DNA from: Kribbella kalugense
GTDB lineage: Bacteria; Actinomycetota; Actinomycetes; Propionibacteriales; Kribbellaceae
Assembly (NCBI RefSeq): GCF_004365875.1
Contig: NZ_SODF01000002.1
Span: 1,364,001 to 1,428,000, forward strand
Direction of reading: 5' to 3'
Length of the DNA stretch: 64,000 bases
Under the pieces are notes generated by a model that saw nothing but the letters and a program-made list of their open reading frames with translations, did no database searches and was not told where the DNA came from. The position numbers and the translations under genes were made by a program. Below, piece after piece: positions 40,930 through 49,245 of this stretch. The first letter of the stretch is position 1; each line of letters opens with the position of its first letter.

Positions 40930-42224
40930 CCACCGTGCCGGAGTCCGGGCAGCTCCCGCCCAAACACGAGCCAACCTCCCACCAGCCAACCGGTGGCGAC
41001 TTGGTGCGGGACGAGTGCCCGGCACTCCGGCGCTGTGTGGCAGGTGACCTGAACGAGTTCGCCAGCTCCTACTGGGGTTCGCGAGCGTTGCTGTCCCACG
41101 GCCCGGACCTGCCCGCGCCGTACGACGACCTGTTCAGCCTGGAAGCCGTGGACGAACTCCTGTCCCGCCGCGGCCTGCGAACGCCTTTCCTACGAGTCGC
41201 CAGGAACGGCTCGGTCGTAGGCGACAGTCAGTTCACCGGACCGGCCGGCGTTGGCGCGGAGATCGCGGACCAGGTACGGGACGACAAGATCGCTGCCCTG
41301 TTCGCCAGCGGCCACACCGTCGTACTGCAGGCGCTCCACCGGACCTGGCCAGCACTCGTGGACTTCTCCACCCAACTGTCCGCCGACGCGGGTCATCCGG
41401 TACAGATCAACGCGTACATCACCCCGGCCGAGTCACAAGGCTTCTCCGCGCACTACGACGTACACGACGTCTTCGTGCTGCAGGTAGCCGGCGAGAAGCA
41501 CTGGACTGTGCACGAGCCGGTACATGTCGATCCACTGCGAGACCAGCCGTGGACGGACCACGCAAAGGCTGTTGCAGCGGCGGCACGAGACAAGGCGCCA
41601 GTGATCGACGAGGTACTGCGGCCCGGTGACGCGCTGTACGTGCCACGCGGGTTCCTGCACTCTGCCAAGGCTTTGGGCGGAGTCAGCGCGCACCTGACGG
41701 TTGGACTGCACACTCTGACGCGCTACCTACTCGTACAGGAGCTGGCCGGGCTAGCCGCCCACCAGGAGTCGCTGCGTACCGCACTGCCTCTTGGCTTCGA
41801 CCCCGGCGACCCAGAACAACTCGCCGAGATCCTGCCGCAGGTAGTCCAGCTCCTCACCCAGGAGATCCAATCCGCGACCCCGGACGCGCTGGCCGCTCGC
41901 CTCCGCCGCCGTACCTGGTCCGGCAACCGCCCGGCCCCACTCCCACCCCTGGCCCACGCCGCCTCGATCGCGTCCGTCTCCGTAGGCACCTCAGTCCGCC
42001 TCCGCCCCGGCCTCCGCTGCCGAGTCGTCCCCGGCGACCCAGTCGTACTCCAACTGCCGGACCGCACCATCACGTTCCCAGCGATCACCGGGACAGCAGT
42101 CACCGAACTCGCCTCAGGCGCCGACTGCAAGGTAGGCAACCTCCCCGGCCTGGACGACGCCGACCAGCTAGTCCTGGTCCGCCGCCTACTAACCGAAGCA
42201 GTAGTAGTAGCAACCACCCAATAA
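40926..42224 (+). CDS. JmjC/cupin-type 2-oxoglutarate-dependent protein hydroxylase
   Basis: 432 residues. The iron site is complete: HYD with His176 and Asp178, and His245 in GDALYVPRGFLHSAK; GEKHW (189-193) fits the 2-oxoglutarate-binding strand. The domain order (jelly roll, then helical dimer region, then a C-terminal winged-helix-like part) resembles YcfD/ROXA-type ribosomal oxygenases, which hydroxylate Arg or His side chains in proteins. GTG start overlaps the repeat-protein stop, so it is translated with that protein in a fixed ratio. Since that partner lacks Arg and His, a different residue such as Asp, Asn or Tyr would have to be the target if they act together. Confidence 0.85.
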   Translation: MTTVPESGQLPPKHEPTSHQPTGGDLVRDECPALRRCVAGDLNEFASSYWGSRALLSHGPDLPAPYDDLFSLEAVDELLSRRGLRTPFLRVARNGSVVGDSQFTGPAGVGAEIADQVRDDKIAALFASGHTVVLQALHRTWPALVDFSTQLSADAGHPVQINAYITPAESQGFSAHYDVHDVFVLQVAGEKHWTVHEPVHVDPLRDQPWTDHAKAVAAAARDKAPVIDEVLRPGDALYVPRGFLHSAKALGGVSAHLTVGLHTLTRYLLVQELAGLAAHQESLRTALPLGFDPGDPEQLAEILPQVVQLLTQEIQSATPDALAARLRRRTWSGNRPAPLPPLAHAASIASVSVGTSVRLRPGLRCRVVPGDPVVLQLPDRTITFPAITGTAVTELASGADCKVGNLPGLDDADQLVLVRRLLTEAVVVATTQ

Positions 42225-42254
42225 CCCCACCCAACCGCCGGCGGCATGCAGACG

Positions 42255-42296
42255 TGGGGAGGATCTTCTACCCAGAACGGCCCAGAATCCTCCCCA
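42255..42296 (+). terminator. Hairpin terminator after the oxygenase gene
   Basis: TGGGGAGGAT (42255-42264) pairs exactly with ATCCTCCCCA (42287-42296) around a 22-base loop. It closes the two-gene unit 30 bases after the oxygenase stop. Confidence 0.65.
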
Positions 42297-42395
42297 GCCT
42301 CATCCCACCGGTCCGTCCGGCAGGGTGAAGCAGGCGCCGACCGCGTGGTGCGAGGGTGCGGGTAGTTGAAGGCGGCAACCGTATTGTGAGGTGCT

Positions 42396-43388
42396 GTGGA
42401 CCGCGGGGATGGTGGATACCGACCGGAGACCGGCTGTGCAGCTCAGGCCGACCTCCGCGGTGACTCCCTGATCGCCACCGCCCCACCTGCCGAGCGCTGG
42501 CTGCTGATCGAGTCCCACACCCCGTGGCCCCGGCAGGCCCTCACAGCCCTCCACCACAGCTCCTCCGTACCAGGAGGCGAGGAGGCGCTCACGACCCTCG
42601 GCCGTAGTACCCCCGGAGCGGGTGGTGGGGCGCCGCGGGGAGGGGGTGGTGGGGAGTTGGGGGATGTTGTTGGTTGGCTGTGTCGGGAGTTGGGGATTCG
42701 GCCTGTGCTGGTTCGGCGGTATGGGCGGGTGGATCGGGCGCGGAGTCGGCAGTGGGGGCTGGTCGACTGTCGGCCGGGGCGTGAAGAGGTTCGGTGGGGG
42801 CCGTTGCCGACGGACGAGCATCTGTTGGACGTGCTCGCCGGCAAGGATCCTGGGACGGTCAGCAACGAGCCCGTCTATCTCGTCTGTACGCACGGGCGTC
42901 ACGACGCGTGCTGCGCCGTCCGAGGTCGGCCGGTTGCTGCGGCGCTCGCCTTTGCATACCCGGAGCGGACCTGGGAATGCAGTCACATCGGCGGCGACCG
43001 ATTCGCAGCGAACGTTGTCGTCCTACCGCACGGGCTCTTCTACGGGCACGTCCCACCGACCCGCGCTGTCGAGCTCGCGACGCAGTACGACGAAGGTGTC
43101 GTCGTACCCGATCTCCTCCGTGGATCAGGTGCGTTCATCCCGCCTGTCCAAGCGGCGCAGCACTTCGCCCGAGCCGCTGGTCACTCGCCTGCCGTCGACA
43201 ATCTCCTTCCACGGTCTGTCCAGGAACTCTCCAACCACCGTTGGCGAATCCTCCTCGCATCCACCACCGGCCCGATCTCCGTCGAGGTGTCAGCACACCT
43301 CGACACCGTCAACGCCCGGCTGACCTGCGCAGGCTCCTCCCCCACCCAGATCCGCCGCTTCGAACTCCACACCCTGACCACCACCTGA
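42396..43388 (+). CDS. Sucrase/ferredoxin-like family protein
   Basis: 330 residues. VCTHGRHDACCAVRGRPVA (CxHGxxDxCC thioredoxin-like iron-sulfur site) and WECSHIGGDRFAANVVVLPH are the family signature. Residues 70-90 are Gly-rich and possibly disordered. The GTG at 42396 is eight bases after TATTGT (42382-42387). Bases 42600-42800 are G/T-rich with less C at third positions than neighbouring genes. Function of the family is not well defined; thioredoxin-like [2Fe-2S] binding is expected. Confidence 0.8.
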   Translation: MDRGDGGYRPETGCAAQADLRGDSLIATAPPAERWLLIESHTPWPRQALTALHHSSSVPGGEEALTTLGRSTPGAGGGAPRGGGGGELGDVVGWLCRELGIRPVLVRRYGRVDRARSRQWGLVDCRPGREEVRWGPLPTDEHLLDVLAGKDPGTVSNEPVYLVCTHGRHDACCAVRGRPVAAALAFAYPERTWECSHIGGDRFAANVVVLPHGLFYGHVPPTRAVELATQYDEGVVVPDLLRGSGAFIPPVQAAQHFARAAGHSPAVDNLLPRSVQELSNHRWRILLASTTGPISVEVSAHLDTVNARLTCAGSSPTQIRRFELHTLTTT

Positions 43389-43448
43389 TCCGGCAGCACC
43401 ACTCGATCCCCGCCGGTACGACGAATCCGCCCGGCGCCACTCGGTCCG

Positions 43449-44048
43449 TCAGGCTGGGTCTATCGGGCGATCGGTGAAGTGGGCGCCGAAGAAGGCTGAT
43501 TGGCGGGCCATGATTTCGCGTAGGGGTGTGTCGCGGGGAACGCCGTACACCGTGCCGGGGAAGTCCAGTTCGCGTTGGACCTGCCACAGCTCCTCGTGCC
43601 GGTCCGGGGAGAAGAGCTGGGCCGGGTCGCCGGCGGCGATCCATCCGATCGGGAGGATCGTGCCTGCTTCCAGGCGCGAATTCACGTGCAGCACGCTGTT
43701 GATCCGGAGCTCCGCGCCTGCGCCGGCGACGGAACCAGGGAACAACGCGGCGCCCGTGGCGATGAAGACCTCGTCCTCGACCGTGGCGCCGTTCACGTGT
43801 GCATGGGGACCTACCAGGACCGCGTCGCCGATCAGGGCGGGATGGTCGGCCCGGCCGCGCACCAAGGCGTTCTCCATCACCACACTGTTCTCGCCGAGCC
43901 GGACCTCGCCGTTCTCCGCGGTCAGCACCGCACCGTGCAGGACTCTGCTGCCTTCGCCAAGGACGACGGCGCCGCAGAGCACGGCCGATGGAGCGACGTA
44001 AGCGGATTCGGGCACGACCGGTCGCCGGCCGCGGTGTTCGAGCAGCAT
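43449..44048 (-). CDS. Gamma-carbonic-anhydrase-like hexapeptide-repeat protein
   Basis: 199 residues forming a left-handed beta-helix: VAPSAVLCGAVVLGEGSRVL, ALIGDAVLVGPHAHVNGATV and DEVFIATGAALFPGSV are the repeats. Putative zinc ligands include His in GPHAHVNG and VLHVNS. It could be a carbonic anhydrase or a PaaY/CaiE-like thioesterase-linked protein. The ATG at 44048 has AAAGGA nine bases upstream. Confidence 0.78.
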   Translation of the reverse strand: MLLEHRGRRPVVPESAYVAPSAVLCGAVVLGEGSRVLHGAVLTAENGEVRLGENSVVMENALVRGRADHPALIGDAVLVGPHAHVNGATVEDEVFIATGAALFPGSVAGAGAELRINSVLHVNSRLEAGTILPIGWIAAGDPAQLFSPDRHEELWQVQRELDFPGTVYGVPRDTPLREIMARQSAFFGAHFTDRPIDPA

Positions 44049-44568
44049 CTGTCGCTGTCCTTTCGTCGCGTGATCACCTCTCTCAGCTGTACCCAGTCTG
44101 GTCTGCGGACTCTCCACAGCCCGGGTCCTCACAACCCCGGGCGGCGGTGTCCTCCGGGCCGTTCCACGTCGAGGTGGGAGGCTCGGTCCATCGGACAATC
44201 CGGGTGGAGAACCGCGAACTGAGGCAACATTAGAACAGATGTTCGAAGGATTGCAACGCATCCTGACAAGTCAGGCAATGCCAGATCGGAGCGGTCAGAT
44301 CCGCTCGGCGCTGAGCCACGGCGGCCTGATCGAGCGACGTCAGCGTGCAGAGATCCAGGAACTCAAGCTCGCGCTCGCCGGTCGCGAGGTTCGCCGCTCT
44401 GGCCGACACCCGCGGTCGACGCGGCCGAGGCGTTAGCAGCCAAGTACGCGACCGCAAGTCCTGGGGCCGCGCTGCGCCGCAAGGTGTTCCAGATCCGCCC
44501 TCAGTTCGTCGCGTCGCACTGGATTCGGCCGCGCGATGCGCTAAGAGCCGGCCCGTGCTTATTGCGTC
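44049..44568. other. Region without an intact gene, containing gene remnants
   Basis: On the complement, 44230-44457 has a coding-like stretch (ATGERELEFLDLCTLTSLDQ) ending WHCLTCQDALQSFEHLF, but no plausible start. On the + strand, 44409-44556 reads AAEALAAKYATASPGAALRR then KVFQIRP, which recalls the C-terminus of pyridoxamine-phosphate-oxidase-type flavoproteins, with a frame break just upstream. A 40-base copy of the 3' end of the MFS gene lies at 44284-44323. The mix suggests decayed and rearranged sequence. Confidence 0.35.
44284..44323. repeat. Copy A of a 40-bp direct repeat
   Basis: Matches 46306-46345 at 38 of 40 positions, including 29 identical bases from GATCGGAGCGG to CGGCGCT. 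The other copy lies across the stop codon of the MFS gene (46317). The copies are 2022 bases apart and flank the CGNR and SDR genes. Confidence 0.7.
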
Positions 44569-45171
44569 CTACTCGGTGGTCGTGGCGCTCGGCGAGCTCT
44601 TGGCGAGCGTCTCCTTCTTCCGGGCACGGTAGGCGCGCATCGACGCCTGACTGGAGCACTGCGTGCTGCAGTAGCCGGCCGATGTGTTCTTGCTTCGGTC
44701 GAAGAACGCGAAGTGACAAGGCTCGTTCCGGCATGCCTTGATCCGGGCCCACTGACCTGAGAGCGCAAGCTCGGTCGCCGCTGCCAACACGCCCGCGAAC
44801 GCGCCCGCTACTCCGCCGCAGCCTGGACCAAGACGCGCCTCCGCGCCGCTCAACCGCACTGCGACCGGACACTTGTCACCAGCTCGCTCGAGGATCGCCT
44901 CGGCAGACCGGACCGCCGGGTCAGAGGTAGCAGGGTCATTCGAGTGCGAGAGCAGCACGGTCACCAGCGCGTCACGCAACTCTCGAGCCTCGACGACGTC
45001 CGAGTCGGTCACAGTCCGCGCCGGCTCGGCTCCACTCCACGCCACCTCGCCCAGCCAGCCCGTCAATCCTTCCGTGTCGGTGAACCGCTCGACTCGATCG
45101 CCGGCGTCCGCATGAGTGTTCGCGAACGCCAAGACCAGCTCCAGCGCGGACAACGTCGAACCAGTGCTCAC
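44569..45171 (-). CDS. CGNR zinc-finger (ABATE) protein
   Basis: 200 residues. ALELVLAFANT (ABATE start) and the C-terminal finger ACRNEPCHFAFFDRSKN ... GYCSTQCSSQASMRAYRAR. The eponymous CGNR is CSSQ here. GTG start at 45171 has GGGGAG at good spacing. Divergent from the SDR gene. Distinct from the CGNR protein at 33836. Probable regulator of the neighbouring SDR, by position only. Confidence 0.82.
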   Translation of the reverse strand: MSTGSTLSALELVLAFANTHADAGDRVERFTDTEGLTGWLGEVAWSGAEPARTVTDSDVVEARELRDALVTVLLSHSNDPATSDPAVRSAEAILERAGDKCPVAVRLSGAEARLGPGCGGVAGAFAGVLAAATELALSGQWARIKACRNEPCHFAFFDRSKNTSAGYCSTQCSSQASMRAYRARKKETLAKSSPSATTTE

Positions 45172-45272
45172 GTCGCTCCCCTCAGGGTGGTTGTGGTCGC
45201 TCGCGGTTCAACCCTAACAGAAGCTCCAAGAATCGCCTTGGCGTTAGGAGTGAACCTGCTATGGTCACAACC

Positions 45273-46130
45273 ATGACGAATTCAGTCGACACCCAGTCCC
45301 AGTCCACTCGCACCTGGTTCATCACCGGTGCCTCGTCCGGAATCGGCCTCGCACTCGCAGTCCGAGCAGCAGAACGAGGCGACAACGTGATCGCCATCGC
45401 CCGCCGCGCCGAAGGCCTGACGCAGCTGACCGAGAAGTACGGCAACCAGGTCCTCGCCGTCAGCGCCGACGTCGCCAACATCAACCAGCTGCAGAGCGCC
45501 GTCAACGCGGGCGTCGAGCGGTTTGGGCGGATCGACTTCGTTGCCAACAACGCCGGCTATGGCGTCTTCGGCGCCGTCGAGGAAGCGACCGACGCGCAGG
45601 TCCGCGCGATCTTCGACACCAACGTGCACGGAGTGCTCAACGTCTTGAGGGCAACGCTGCCGACGCTGCGCGCACAGAAGTCGGGCCACGTCCTGCAGGG
45701 CTCGTCCTACTTCGGACAGATGGCTCACGCAGGGGTCGGCATGATCGCGGCAACCAAGTTCGCTGTCGAAGGTCTGACCGAGGCCCTGTTCGGAGAGCTG
45801 GACCCGCTGGGCATCAAGGTCACGCTGATCGAGCCGGGCCTCACGGCCACGTCCTTCCTGGCCAACCTGGACCACGTCGAGACCATCGCCGACTACGACC
45901 AGACGGTGCGCGAGGTACTGAAGACAATTGGCGGCCTGCCGCCGACCGCGTTCAACGGCGCCGAGCGCGTCGTTGACGCGATCATCGCCGCCACTGAGGC
46001 GACCACCGCGCCGCACCGCATCGCGACCGGGAGCGCCGCCGTCCAGGACATCCGCACTGCACTGGTCGCCCGAATCGCCGAACTCGACGAATGGACCCCG
46101 GTGAGCAACGCGGTCGACGGCACCAACTGA
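45273..46130 (+). CDS. Short-chain dehydrogenase homologue lacking the catalytic Tyr
   Basis: 285 residues. Cofactor motif TGASSGIG (18-25) and NNAG (92-95) are intact, Ser144/145 are kept, and the Lys of YxxxK is Lys162, but the Tyr position is Ile158 (GVGMIAATK). This is read directly at 45740-45767. Such a protein may bind NAD(P)H but should not do normal SDR chemistry. The ATG at 45273 lies seven bases after TATGGT (45260-45265), with TTGGCG 16 bases further up. Divergent from the CGNR gene. Confidence 0.82.
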   Translation: MTNSVDTQSQSTRTWFITGASSGIGLALAVRAAERGDNVIAIARRAEGLTQLTEKYGNQVLAVSADVANINQLQSAVNAGVERFGRIDFVANNAGYGVFGAVEEATDAQVRAIFDTNVHGVLNVLRATLPTLRAQKSGHVLQGSSYFGQMAHAGVGMIAATKFAVEGLTEALFGELDPLGIKVTLIEPGLTATSFLANLDHVETIADYDQTVREVLKTIGGLPPTAFNGAERVVDAIIAATEATTAPHRIATGSAAVQDIRTALVARIAELDEWTPVSNAVDGTN

Positions 46131-46165
46131 ACGCTCACCCCGACGCGGCCCGAGAGCGCCCGACG

Positions 46166-46189
46166 GCCCCTGGCGTAGTCGCCAGGGGC
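46166..46189. terminator. Bidirectional terminator
   Basis: GCCCCTGGCG (46166-46175) pairs exactly with CGCCAGGGGC (46180-46189) around TAGT, between the convergent SDR and MFS genes. Confidence 0.8.
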
Positions 46190-46305
46190 TGTGCTCGTCC
46201 GAGCAGGAAGGCACTGCTAGGACACCGCAAGGCCCGATGCACGGACGTGCCGTACCGCGTGTCCTCGCACTCTCCTGCCGCGTTGAGCGCGTGCCCGTGA
46301 AGATC

Positions 46306-46345
46306 GATCGGAGCGGTCAGATCCGCTCGGCGCTCAGCCGCGGCG
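46306..46345. repeat. Copy B of the 40-bp direct repeat
   Basis: Carries the last codons and stop of the MFS gene; see 44284-44323. Confidence 0.7.
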
Positions 46346-47534
46346 AGACCCGGGCCAGGACATAGATCGTCAGGCTCGCAACCAGCGCGAGCACCGCGAG
46401 CGCCAGCCACGGCAGGTCGTGATGAACCACGAAGAGCTTGGCGAAGAACACCGGCGCCAGCACGCTCGAGAAGGCGAACGAGTACTGCCAGTACGACAGG
46501 TACTTCCCACGCCCGACCACCGGCGAGACAGCGGCCGACAGCGCGTTGTTGGTCGCCGCATGCAGTACGTCGGCGAACGCGTAGCAGGCCGTGGCCAACA
46601 CCAGCACCGGCACGACCCACCCAGCCGCGATGTGCACCTGCAGTGCCATCAGCACCGCCCACGCTGCATAGACGACACCGGCGACCACCATGACGTTCGT
46701 ACGCCGCAGCCGCTCGGTGTGCCGGACGACGAGCGTCTGACTCGTCGCCAGGACGACTGACGTCGCCGCGATCAGAACGCCGACCAGCCACTTCGGCACC
46801 GTCAGCGCCTCGGTGACGAACACCGGTACGCCGACGCCCAGCATCATCGTGCAGAGCGCCAACAGGGTGTTCGCACCAATGAGCACCAGGAAGGTCTTGT
46901 CCTTACGGAGCAGTGGCGCTGGACCGTTGTCCTGCTCGGTCCGCTCGTGGTGCGAGGGGTGCAGCCGCAGGAGGAGCAGACCGGCGAAGTAGAACGTCGC
47001 TGCGTTGACCGCCATGGCAACGAGGAACGGCGCGTCGCCGCCGATTTGCAGCAGCGCTCCGGCCGCCAGTGCGCCGAGCGCGAGACCGCCGGCCTGCATC
47101 ATCCCGCCCAGCCCGAACCATTTGTCCCGCTCGCCCTCGTCGGCGACGTCCGCGAGCAGACTGAAGATCGCCGACCAGAACACGCGCTGCCCGGTCGTCA
47201 TCACCAGTGCGCACAGGAACAGCACCCCGATCGACCGGCCGAAGAAGAAGCCGGTGAACGCCAGACCCTGGGCGAACTGTGCGGCCACCACGATGTTGCG
47301 CGGCCCGACCCGGTCGACGACCAATCCGACCGCGCCCGGTGCCGCGATGGAGAAGAGGGCCGCGACGGTCAGCGTCAACCCGGCCGTGCCGAGTGGGATA
47401 CCAGCGACCTTGTTGAAGTACAGCAGCAGGAGTGGTCCCGCGCAGCCGCCTCCGAACGAGTCGATCGCCAGGCCGGCCAGCAGCGGTACTCGGCCGCGTA
47501 CGTTCGGGAGACCGAGTGACGTGGCTGCGGGCAT
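46317..47534 (-). CDS. MFS transporter
   Basis: 405 residues with about 12 helices. Motif A-like GLVVDRVGPRNIV (about 74-86) after helix 2 and a charged central loop (LHPSHHERTEQDNGPAPLLRK, split by helices) are seen. It resembles multidrug or metabolite exporters; substrate unknown. Stop codon lies within the 40-bp repeat. ATG at 47534 with a weak upstream region. The next gene on the same strand is another MFS transporter, 73 bases upstream. Confidence 0.8.
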   Translation of the reverse strand: MPAATSLGLPNVRGRVPLLAGLAIDSFGGGCAGPLLLLYFNKVAGIPLGTAGLTLTVAALFSIAAPGAVGLVVDRVGPRNIVVAAQFAQGLAFTGFFFGRSIGVLFLCALVMTTGQRVFWSAIFSLLADVADEGERDKWFGLGGMMQAGGLALGALAAGALLQIGGDAPFLVAMAVNAATFYFAGLLLLRLHPSHHERTEQDNGPAPLLRKDKTFLVLIGANTLLALCTMMLGVGVPVFVTEALTVPKWLVGVLIAATSVVLATSQTLVVRHTERLRRTNVMVVAGVVYAAWAVLMALQVHIAAGWVVPVLVLATACYAFADVLHAATNNALSAAVSPVVGRGKYLSYWQYSFAFSSVLAPVFFAKLFVVHHDLPWLALAVLALVASLTIYVLARVSPRLSAERI

Positions 47535-47607
47535 GACTCAGTGCTCCGATCGGTCGTTTTGCGGCTGGCGAACCCTAGCAAGCGTTTGCCGGCGACTCCA
47601 TTCGATT

Positions 47608-48846
47608 TCAGTCTGCTGCGGGCACCCGTCGTACGGCGACATGCCGGAGCGGACGCCAGGCGACCGCTGTCATCACCACCATCGCCACGAAGGCGATCGC
47701 GAACGGCGCGGCCAGTCCGAACCGTTGCGCCAGTACGCCGCCCAGCGCCGAACCAATCGCAGCACCGCCAACTGAGGCCAGCAGGTACACGCTGTTCACT
47801 CTGCCCATCAGAGCATCCGGTGTGGCGAGCTGACGTGTAGTAGTCGAGACGATGCCCCACACCACGGCGTGGACGCCGAAAACGACCATGGTCGCGCCGG
47901 CGACCCACGGGTTCCGGGTGAGCGCCAGCACGAGATGGACTGTTGTTTCGATGATCAGACCGGCGCGGAGCAGGGTCACCGAGCCGACGCGCGGTTCGAG
48001 GAAGTGGTACGTCGGCATGCCGAGCACGCCGCCGACAGCGCCGACCGAAACGAGCAGACCGAACTGTGTCTCGGTCAGACCGAGCCGCTCGCGGGCGAAG
48101 AGTACCCAGGTCGCGAAGGCGGCGCAGAAGGTGATGTTCATGACCAGGATGGACAGGGCGAGCGTCCGTACGCCGGTGTGGTGCCAGAGCCAGCGGACTC
48201 CTTCGCGGACTTCGTGCCAGATAGCTGCGCGGTCGGACTGGTCGGGCAGTGGCGGACGTACGGCGACGCGAGCGACCAGGGCTGCTGCGGCGGCGAAGGT
48301 GACCGCATCGAAGACCAGTGGGACTCCGGCGCCCACCGCGAACAGCAGTGCGCCCAGCGGCGGTCCGCCGAGCTGCTGGAGGACGGTGCCGCTGGCGAAC
48401 AGCCGGGAGTTGGCTTTGCCGAGATGAGCTTTCGGTACTGCGCTGACCAGCAACGCACCGGATGCGTTATCTGCAAGGGTTTCCGCCGTACCGAGCAGGA
48501 AGAGCGCGAGGTAGATCGCCCAGAGGGGTGAGGCGTCGAGCAGTACAGCGACACCGAGAGCGGCCAGGACGATCGCCCGAAAGGTGTCAGCGGCAACGAT
48601 CATCAGGCGGCGGTCGAGACGGTCGACGAGTACGCCGCTGAACAGCGCGAACAGCAACCAGGGCAGCTGCTGGACAAAGGCGGCGGCGCCTACCGCGGCC
48701 GGTTGAGTGGTGATCGAGGCAACGAGCAACGGACCGGCGGCGAGCATGGCGCCGTCGCCGAGGTTGGAGATAATCGAGGCCGGCCAGATCTTGCGGAAAT
48801 CGGAGCCGAGCTCGGACGGAAACGCAATCGCGCCAAGGGAACGCAT
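47608..48846 (-). CDS. MFS exporter of the EntS/MFS_3 type
   Basis: 412 residues, about 12 helices. LGSDFRKIWPASIISNLGDG at the start, SGVLVDRLDRRLMIVAAD (motif A) and GTVLQQLGGPPLGALLFAVG (motif C-like) match the MFS_3 group that includes the enterobactin exporter. The ATG at 48846 has AGGAG four bases upstream; a TTG at 48873 is less likely. Substrate unknown. Confidence 0.83.
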   Translation of the reverse strand: MRSLGAIAFPSELGSDFRKIWPASIISNLGDGAMLAAGPLLVASITTQPAAVGAAAFVQQLPWLLFALFSGVLVDRLDRRLMIVAADTFRAIVLAALGVAVLLDASPLWAIYLALFLLGTAETLADNASGALLVSAVPKAHLGKANSRLFASGTVLQQLGGPPLGALLFAVGAGVPLVFDAVTFAAAAALVARVAVRPPLPDQSDRAAIWHEVREGVRWLWHHTGVRTLALSILVMNITFCAAFATWVLFARERLGLTETQFGLLVSVGAVGGVLGMPTYHFLEPRVGSVTLLRAGLIIETTVHLVLALTRNPWVAGATMVVFGVHAVVWGIVSTTTRQLATPDALMGRVNSVYLLASVGGAAIGSALGGVLAQRFGLAAPFAIAFVAMVVMTAVAWRPLRHVAVRRVPAAD

Positions 48847-49001
48847 AGGACTCCTGAGGGCCTGACGAATCAACAGAACGCCGGCTGCTCCCCCGGCGGC
48901 GGATCCGCCGTTGGCCAGACCATACCGGCCGCTTCCCGCCCCCGCACTCCGATTCGCCCCACCCCACCTGCGCTATCCTCGACGCTCGGCGGCAACCGCC
49001 T

Positions 49002-49090
49002 GGAGGGTTCGCATAGTGGCCGAGTGCGCTGGTCTTGAAAACCGGTATGGCGGGTGACCGTCATCGTGGGTTCGAATCCCACACCCTCCG
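49002..49090 (+). tRNA. tRNA-Ser (anticodon UGA)
   Basis: Acceptor stem GGAGGGT (49002-49008) pairs with ACCCTCC (49083-49089). The anticodon loop CTTGAAA (49034-49040) gives TGA (49036-49038) between stems CTGGT and ACCGG. A long variable arm (GGTATGGCGGGTGACCGTCATC region) and T arm GTGGGTTCGAATCCCAC follow, as expected of a class II tRNA. CCA is not encoded. A TATCCT box about 27 bases upstream may be the promoter. Confidence 0.96.
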
Positions 49091-49245
49091 CCTTTTGAGT
49101 CCCGCAGCAGGCCTCTGACCAGCTGAAACGTCAGGTCGGAGGCGGTGCTGAGAATTTCTGCCAATGGGCTGTCGGATCCGGAGTGCGGCGTTCGTTGTAG
49201 GAGTGACGGGCAGCCGGAGGAAGGCCGCCGAAGTGGCAGAAAGGT

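Noticed and set aside
40277-41047. Overlapping Ala/Arg-rich frame across the repeat gene
   Set aside because: A shadow frame of repetitive GC-rich DNA; the ribosome-binding site and downstream coupling support the Gly/Asp frame.
49002-49090. tRNA-Ser gene as an integration site for a mobile element
   Set aside because: No integrase, no repeat of the tRNA 3' end and no change in gene content downstream.
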